Source: Bactericera cockerelli (lineage: Eukaryota > Arthropoda > Insecta > Hemiptera > Triozidae). From it: 64,000 bases of DNA. The position numbers and the translations under genes are program-made. Below the pieces are notes generated by a model. The model was not told the DNA's origin. It saw only the letters and a program-made list of their open reading frames with translations, and searched no databases. Position 1 is the stretch's first letter; every line of letters starts with the position of its first letter. The stretch covers positions 18,001,224 through 18,065,223 of the forward strand of contig CM044957.1 in assembly GCA_024516035.1 (NCBI GenBank). Reading direction: 5' to 3'. Positions 57,561 to 64,000 of the stretch are shown here, in pieces.

Positions 57561-58033
57561 GTGTGTGTGTGTAAACAGGATATCTCAAGAACGGTAAGAG
57601 CTAGAGACTTGAAATTTGGTATGCAAATTAGTTTTATACACCAGACGAACCACGAAACTTTTCGTTGAAATCGGCCGCATTCTGCGGCCGCAGGGGCGCA
57701 AATATTGGCCGCAACCGCCGCTTCTTTGAATTGGTTAAAGATACAAAAAAAGTTAGAGAACAACATTTTCTCGGATTAAAAAAATAATAGGGGTCTATTC
57801 CCATCATTTTTTTGATATCTTAAACTTTTTGGAACCCGGCCCCAATTTACCGGTATTTTGGGGGGACCCGCTTGGACTAACTTTTTTATTATTTACCCTA
57901 GATGGGGGTTGCGACATATAAAATCCAATGATTTTAAGGTGCTGATTACGAATTTGGCACTGATTTTCTACTATCCGTAACCGTTGAGTCACCAGTGGCG
58001 GAATTCGACTTCTTTTTGAGGGATAAGGAAAGT
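57398..58033. mobile_element. 636-bp DNA-transposon-like element
   Basis: It is bounded by 14-bp terminal inverted repeats, actttccttatcct (57398-57411) and agggataaggaaagt-type at 58019-58033, with one mismatch. The left end holds a second small palindrome, ccttatcctataataagg. Inside lie a (TCTG)n tract (57527-57560), a GC-rich palindromic part (cggccgcattctgcggccg, near 57671) and cggccccaatttaccggta. No protein is encoded. A clear target duplication was not found. Confidence 0.6.
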
Positions 58034-60270
58034 CGTGTGATGTTTACACCAGATTTTTTGAATCTGAGACTCATAATAATGATGTTCAAGTAAAAACAGA
58101 TCTCTATAACATTATTGCAAATTTCATTTTAAACAGATAATTGCTATTAAATAATACTTAAATTCAATTACAAGCTATGTAAATAGAATCACGGTGTTTT
58201 ATCTTACAAAAATCAATAAAATTATTTGATATCCCCTATCTTCTTTCTATTTACTAGCAAAGATTGGTATTCAGTCATCTCATGAGTGCTGTGGGTGACA
58301 TGATCTTCAAGCTTTGAGATCGTTTAGAGAAAATCAATACGTCGCAAATGCGTTATAAAAATCATAAAACCTCACAGTGTTGGGTGTATTAATAGAATAG
58401 TGATGAAAGCTGTGCGAGTGTGACGCGGATAACGGTGATGATGCATTTGAATGAAGTAGATCAAAGTTCTGATAGACGTCCCACATACATAGGTCTGGCT
58501 CATCTTCAAAATCGACCTTTCAGTACTGTAGTGCTATAGACCTGAGGGAATTTAGATCATTGTCCAAATTTTGTTCTAATGCAAACGTTGATACATAATT
58601 ATAACTACAATATTTTGTAAGTAAAAGCACATGGTTTCGTTTCTTAGAAGATCAAGATCTATAAAGTCCTCGTCAATCGTTTCACCATTGAAAGAAACTG
58701 TGAATATGTATACAAGAAACTTCATCATCCTGGAAAGAAGAACATTAAAATAGAATAATCCATCATGTTAATCGGAAAATAATACCGAATGTTAGTTTAT
58801 ATTTAAATATATAGAGGGGTTTTAATTAGCCTGAATTTATGCTATTCATACCCACAGAGAAGAAGAAACCCAGAGGTTGAAAGACAAGCTCTGTCTTTTC
58901 CTAGTCAATTAGTTTGTCAAGTCCTTTTGATTTTAATCATACAAAGATGCCGCGGGAATGTCTTAAATTATGGTATTGTTTGGTATGTTTAAAAAAATAA
59001 AAATTGATGCCATGTTCACATAAAAAAAACCACATGAAAAAAACAAACAAAATAAAATTATCAATAAAGTTTCAAAAGGTTTTTTTTTATGATTTTTACT
59101 TCTTCAATCTTCTAACTTGTTTGTACAAAGAAATCCAACTTGTTTGTACAATTTTGCTAGTGTCTTCCAATACATTTAGGGACCAAAAGGTTATGACTAA
59201 CCCTATTTTTATATTAAACTTCCGGATATATTGTCCCCAACCCCTCCTCTTTGAAATTTTGGCTAAGGCCCAGCCTAAAAATTAATAATTAGTCATTGTT
59301 CACAAAGAGTTATATCATCAACATCCAAATGAATGGTCTTGGACATTATTTAAATTATGTAATAACACTAAGCAGCGTTCATCGGATATGTATTCTGTGC
59401 AAAAAGTGTTTGGAGGCTTAAAAATATCGTATACTCGTATTCCCTAAATGTTGTAAAAAATAGTAAAATGTCTGAATCTGATATTTTTTTGAGATTCCAG
59501 AAGGAATTATTTTACTCGTAAATCTGATTTATATTACAACTGATGTAAGTAAGGCTCAACTTGGCGCATTACTCATCAAGTTTGGTCACCTAGTATACGA
59601 AGTTAACCTTCAGCGTTTCTACTCCATAGATCCACGGAGTACCTAGTATGTAGGACATCTTTACTTATCCGTTGTTCCGAGGAGAATTGATACAGCAACC
59701 TGATATCACTGATGTAGCTATTGATCATCTACTATAGCTTCAAGTAGTGTAGTGGTCAATGATCTGTTCATGTAACAATAAAACATTATTACAGACATCG
59801 GACACACAAGTAAATTGTAATACCCATGGAGATAGCTCCTCCTGAGTACAAACACTGTAATAATGTAGGCACTTACAGCTGACATAGGTTCATACCTCCG
59901 TGTAATACGCCTATAGGTAGGTACTTCTTCATAACATTGTATTCTTCTTCTATTACCTACTTTATTTATTGCAATTATTGCAGACTTCTATTCTTTATGG
60001 AGTCGTACTGGTTCATATTGTTTAGTTATTATGTAAAACCATTCCCTCTACTTATAGATTTGAAATGACCGAAATTGGCTCAACGCGCGCAGAGGAAGGA
60101 CATCCATTTAAACACATTCGTCTGGTCGTAGATTTTCACAACGAGGAGATCAGGAAGAAATAAATAAATAACAGACTAGTGATGCTTCAATGTAGGTCCA
60201 GATTTTTTTTCTTCTTGTATAAGGTCAATAAAATGACAATAATACAGAAGATATAATATACATCATTGAA
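58034..60270. other. unassigned AT-rich sequence
   Basis: No supported gene or repeat was found. Confidence 0.4.
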
Positions 60271-60277
60271 TCTTCAG

Positions 60278-60438
60278 TGTCATCTCACTTGTTGGATCAG
60301 GTTGTTTGGCAGAAGACTTGGTTGAACCCTCCGGCAATATCCAGATGGTCCTTATTTATGGCTAAACCAAATGCCCGGGGCGACTCAGAGCTGTCTTCTC
60401 GTTTCCGTAGTAGCTGCCCTTCAGTAAGGTCTTCCATG
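60278..60438. other. possible host exon, strand uncertain
   Basis: A GC-richer island has coding character on both strands. On the plus strand it lies between a good acceptor (cttcag, 60272-60277) and a donor (ATG|GTGAGT at 60439) and is open throughout: SSHLLDQVVWQKTWLNPP, then ARGDSELSSRFRSSCPSVRS. On the minus strand an ATG in excellent start context (CACCATGG, 60438-60436) opens a frame MEDLTEGQLLRKREDSSESP, then RAFGLAINKDHLDIAGG, ending at a TGA near 60299. The minus reading agrees in direction with the two other exon candidates. I cannot decide between the strands by eye. Confidence 0.3.
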
Positions 60439-60444
60439 GTGAGT

Positions 60445-61350
60445 GACGCATACCTGGTCAATGTACATATACCTGCATGGGAATTCCAAAAATGATTTGC
60501 CGACTAAATTTGCATGGTGGATTCATCTAGTTCGAAGGATTATTATTTTTTTTGAGCACAGTATCTGATTAATTTAGTTTTAAAAATCACTTCTGGTGAA
60601 AATATTGTTGTTCATTCAGAGAAGTTATATGGGTGGATGTACTATAAACAAGAATTCAGTTTGAGTAGCTCATCCCTGCCCGACAATATGGCTCGGTCAG
60701 TCAGAATAGAAAAGTGAGAGGTTGTACTAGATGTACATGATGACTCTGAGTATATACCTGGACAGTTGTTTCAAGCTCATAGGCTTTCTTCAGCAGGCAG
60801 TAGCTCCAAGTATTCATGCCATTAAAAAACCAACTTCTTATCATTGTGTATGATTGGCCATGAGGCCTATAAACACTTCCGATGGATTTAATACATTTAT
60901 TATTTATTTAGAGTCGAAAAAGATGCCTCTTAAAACAAGGATTACAAGGATAGTCAACAAGTTAGAAGAGGAAAATTTTGACGTATTTCTTTGTGGTTTT
61001 GAGACCACTGCTGTTGGAGATAGCTATTCACTTTTCAATATCGATCTATTTTGTTTTATTATTCTTTGAACAAACTTATTAGTATCTGGTTTTCCTTACA
61101 AGCTTCATTACTTAAAACAAGTTTACTCTAGCCAAGTATTTTGTCATGTATCTAAGTGTTTAGAAATGACGGACGCTAGCATGGCATATAGATATAGATG
61201 TTGCAAAATTGGGCCTTGTACAAATAGATTGACAAGCTCTTTATAATAATAAACCTAAGCTAGGAGGGTGAAATTTCGAACTCTTGAGCCTTGACTCTTA
61301 GTAAAGAGCCAAGTTATGTTTTACCTGGAATAGAGAGGGGATGGTCGTTT
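60445..61350. other. unassigned sequence
   Basis: A 71-codon plus frame at 60854-61069 has no recognised motif. Nothing else was seen. Confidence 0.4.
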
Positions 61351-61356
61351 TATCTT

Positions 61357-61598
61357 CTGGGGTTTTACGCCTCTATCAACTGTTAATAGCATATACAGAC
61401 GGGGGTTAAACCCTCCATGTAACTTAAACTCACAAAACAACAACTCACATTAAACTCACTCAGCCTGGGTTGGATCGGAAGCATCACGAGGGTTGGAAAT
61501 TGTATGGTCTTCTATCCAAGTCCTAATCTCACCAGACGTATAGCTTAACTTCAGTGACCGAATGATAACTAGTGTATTCTATGTGCCATCGACGCTAG
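61357..61598 (-). mobile_element. 5S-headed SINE, near full-length, diverged
   Basis: On the minus strand the 5S-like head starts near 61598 (ctagcgtcgatggcacatag). It includes worn forms of GTTAAGC and CTTGGAT, then the core (ccgatccaacccaggctgag) and the tail ending gcgtaaaacccc at 61357. The order is the same as at 17597-17879. Many substitutions and the absence of a poly(A) make it an old copy. Confidence 0.75.
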
Positions 61599-61599
61599 T

Positions 61600-63640
61600 T
61601 ACCTAGCATTCTTTAATATCTGAATTGAGCACCGGTACTTTTTTAGCAAACATCAGCATTGAAAGGTATCATAATGTTGTGTTCAAAATGAGTCCAAAGA
61701 TAGCAAATATCCTATGTATCTGTAGTATAAAAAATAACAATCTATATTTTTGATACAAGTATAGTCGTAGATTTATGTTCTGAAGCTTTATGCCTAACTA
61801 AATTTTTGTTATTGTTCTTATTGTTGTTTAGGATAAATTTCGAAGGACATACTTGGGTGAGATTTAACTATAAAATAGACTTTAGTCTGTCCTCTTTCAA
61901 AACTTCATAAGTACCTACTTATTCATTAAGTAGGTATTGTCCCATGTCACCTGATTTACGTTCTTAACCTTTACAAAGGTAGGTATTAAATAAAACCTGG
62001 TCAACATTCTTTCTTTGGAAGAAAAAGAAAGAGGATTGAAACCGATACATCACCAGATTGGTAAGTTTATCGCCGGGTGCAAAGTAGCACATTGGTTACG
62101 ACATAATGCCCTCTTGACTGAACATTAGCACCTCACACAACAACAGATCCCAACTTTCTATTAAGAGGATTAAATCAGATTTATTAGCGAATTATCATGG
62201 CGAATTCAACACACACATGCACACACTCGCAGACCTACTCAAGCGTGATGAATTTTATCGCCAAAAAAGCACGAGTACACAACAAAGAAAAAATAGTTAT
62301 GATAATTAAAATAATCAGAATAGCAATAATCATTATTATGAATTCAGAACAAGTCACGCGTAGCATATATTTGGATTCTGTTTCACTAATCTAAGCCGTG
62401 TTTAATATGTAATACACTTAGGACTAAATCGCTAATACTCGGTTGTTTCAGAAAGACCATAATCTTTTCTTTTTTTTTTCATTAATCCTATGAATCTGAA
62501 ATCATTTACATACGTATAATATTATTAATACTGCAATTAATAGTTCAACCTGCGGCAAGGCAACACATATTTCATAAGTAGAGTTGTTGTAGGTAGGTAG
62601 GTATTGTTCCTAAATTTATCCTACATCATCAAAGAACCCAAGTCTCATAATATGATAGCTTGGATACTTAGATATGTAAAATATACTTACTAATAGGTAA
62701 ACCACATTAGTCGAAGTACGTGTAGGTACAATTTTCAAAAGTAAAAAGCAATGGCTAAACATGGTTCGATATTTATTTTCAATGAAATACATACATACAT
62801 TACCTTTTTTGTGGAAAAGTGAATATGGTATACATAGTAATGAAAACCTAGGTTCAGTGCCAGGAAAGCAGTGTAGAAAAACTGTTTTTGATACTTGCAT
62901 TGTTTTGAATCTTCATTTTCTTAATTTTGTTCATTATAATTTTGTTCATTATTTTCAATTTTCAGAACTACAACTAAAAACATTCTTCACAGCCTGAATA
63001 CAAACATTGATTCACTCGAACACAACTGAATCAATCACATCTCTTGCTGAGTTGTGCAATTTTGTTTACTGTCAAGTTTTGGCACTTCTGGCGTCTCCAC
63101 CAATGCAAATTGACAAAGCATACTTCAGCGCTTCTCTGTTTGGGGGGAAATAGTTCATCAGACAATAACCTCTCTCCCATTGTTACAAGTAGTTTATTTG
63201 CATTCCTTTCAAAGCTAAAGCCTGCACGCGCACTTATTATAACATCAATGCAAGCACTTAGCATAAGTCTGAGTTCACAATGCCCCGGCGAGAGTGATTA
63301 ATATGTAACATGATTGTTGCGGTTTTCAAGACAGAAGAAACAAGAGGAAATGAAACTCAAGAGACCTCGTGCTCGTGCGAAAGTGTGACATGAAGGATGA
63401 AGGGGTTTCTAAGAGAACGAAAGTGTCGAGATGTTTCCGCGAGAAGTTCTGCTCCAACTTTCTTTTGCTATTAATCTGGCTAACTTTGCAGCCACTTAAG
63501 TGAATACCTATTTAAATACCTAGCAAGTACCGCTGAGATCAAATTATGGAGTTCAGTACCGCTATTGCCGTTTGAACTCAAGCTGAGAAGTTAGTACCGG
63601 AATGTTTAGCTGTATTAAGAGTTGAAATGGCTTATTTAGC
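61600..63640. other. unassigned AT-rich sequence
   Basis: The direct word ttttgttcattat is repeated at 62925-62955. The open frames in the last 1.5 kb have no recognisable motif. Confidence 0.4.
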
Positions 63641-63643
63641 ATA

Positions 63644-63800
63644 GAGCCAACCTCAGTAGCTAGATCGTAAAGGCAGTGAACTCGTAACCTGGAGGTTGCT
63701 GATTTGAGTCCCAAGCGTAGACAATGAATAATATATATAATATGCGATAGCACTTTGTGATAGAATGGTAAACTTCAAACCACATTCAGCAAAGAAAATA
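63644..63800 (+). mobile_element. tRNA-headed SINE, same family as 55870-56044
   Basis: The head cctcagtagctagatcgtaa, the anticodon-like actcgtaacctgg and the B box gatttgagtcccaag are followed by gcgtagacaatgaataat and aatggtaaacttcaaa. The order matches the 55.9-kb copy, with more substitutions. Confidence 0.7.
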
Positions 63801-64000
63801 TAATTAATAAGTAGCATTCAAAAGCTGCACACCGTTGTGAAAATTTTCTGTAAAGATTTTTTTTATTTATTATAATGTAAAACAATTTTTTATTTTTTCA
63901 CAAGTACAATTTATCTGTAAAGAACATTGTTCAGGCAGAGTGTTCATATTTACTCAAATTTTAGAATTCAGAGGTATCTGGACACAATATACATCATGAA

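Noticed and set aside
57165..57668. 167-codon plus-strand ORF as a gene
   Set aside because: It crosses into the transposon-like element and its TCTG microsatellite. The cysteine/serine/valine repeat is microsatellite translation.
62197..62394. 65-codon ORF near the right end
   Set aside because: It is rich in isoleucine and lysine from AT-rich DNA, and no motif is present.

Overview
The window looks like AT-rich nuclear DNA from an animal, most likely an insect. A hemipteran such as a planthopper is only a guess, based on the retroelement mix and the very frequent short TAGGTAC/GTACCTA words. Nothing bacterial or organellar is visible: there are no long operons, no ribosome binding sites and no intact tRNA or rRNA genes. 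Most of the sequence is intronic or intergenic, with a heavy load of mobile elements in varied states of decay.

Layout. 1-15 kb: mostly unassigned, with a 5'-truncated R1-like LINE (1544-2380, perfect target-site duplication), a tRNA-headed SINE (4.8 kb), a possible small exon (7.6 kb) and a good host-exon candidate on the minus strand (12.4-12.6 kb). 15-23 kb: a SINE-rich stretch with a full-length 5S-rRNA-headed SINE (17597-17879, 14-bp target duplication), a near-perfect 526-bp hairpin (19201-19726), a small MITE (20.7 kb), and 5S- and tRNA-headed SINEs at 21.9-22.6 kb. 25.9-29.7 kb: the dominant gene-like object, a nearly complete RTE-type LINE on the minus strand with an intact 936-codon endonuclease/reverse transcriptase and a frameshifted ORF1. 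29.7-38 kb: little recognisable. 38-44.5 kb: a tandem duplication, several SINE pieces, an 866-bp nested palindrome flanked by TA (42396-43261) and a second host-exon candidate (44.2-44.4 kb, minus). 45.5-46.2 kb: a truncated Jockey/CR1-like LINE. 46.6-50 kb: a 3.4-kb fold-back whose arms both carry the same zinc-finger-like reading frame, one copy broken by a SINE. 50-64 kb: a 30-bp minisatellite, more SINEs, a 636-bp element with terminal repeats, and a few weak gene remnants.

How the parts relate. The LINEs are the plausible source of retrotransposition enzymes for the SINEs. The most interesting pattern is that two SINE types with different polymerase III heads (a 5S rRNA-like head and a tRNA-like head) share the same central domain of about 110 bp. 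The other striking feature is four sizeable inverted repeats (19.2, 20.7, 42.4 and 46.6 kb), which would give double-stranded RNA if transcribed. Host coding content seems limited to a few isolated exons: two GC-rich open frames on the minus strand, each ending at a GT donor, could be exons of one long-intron gene, but this is inference.
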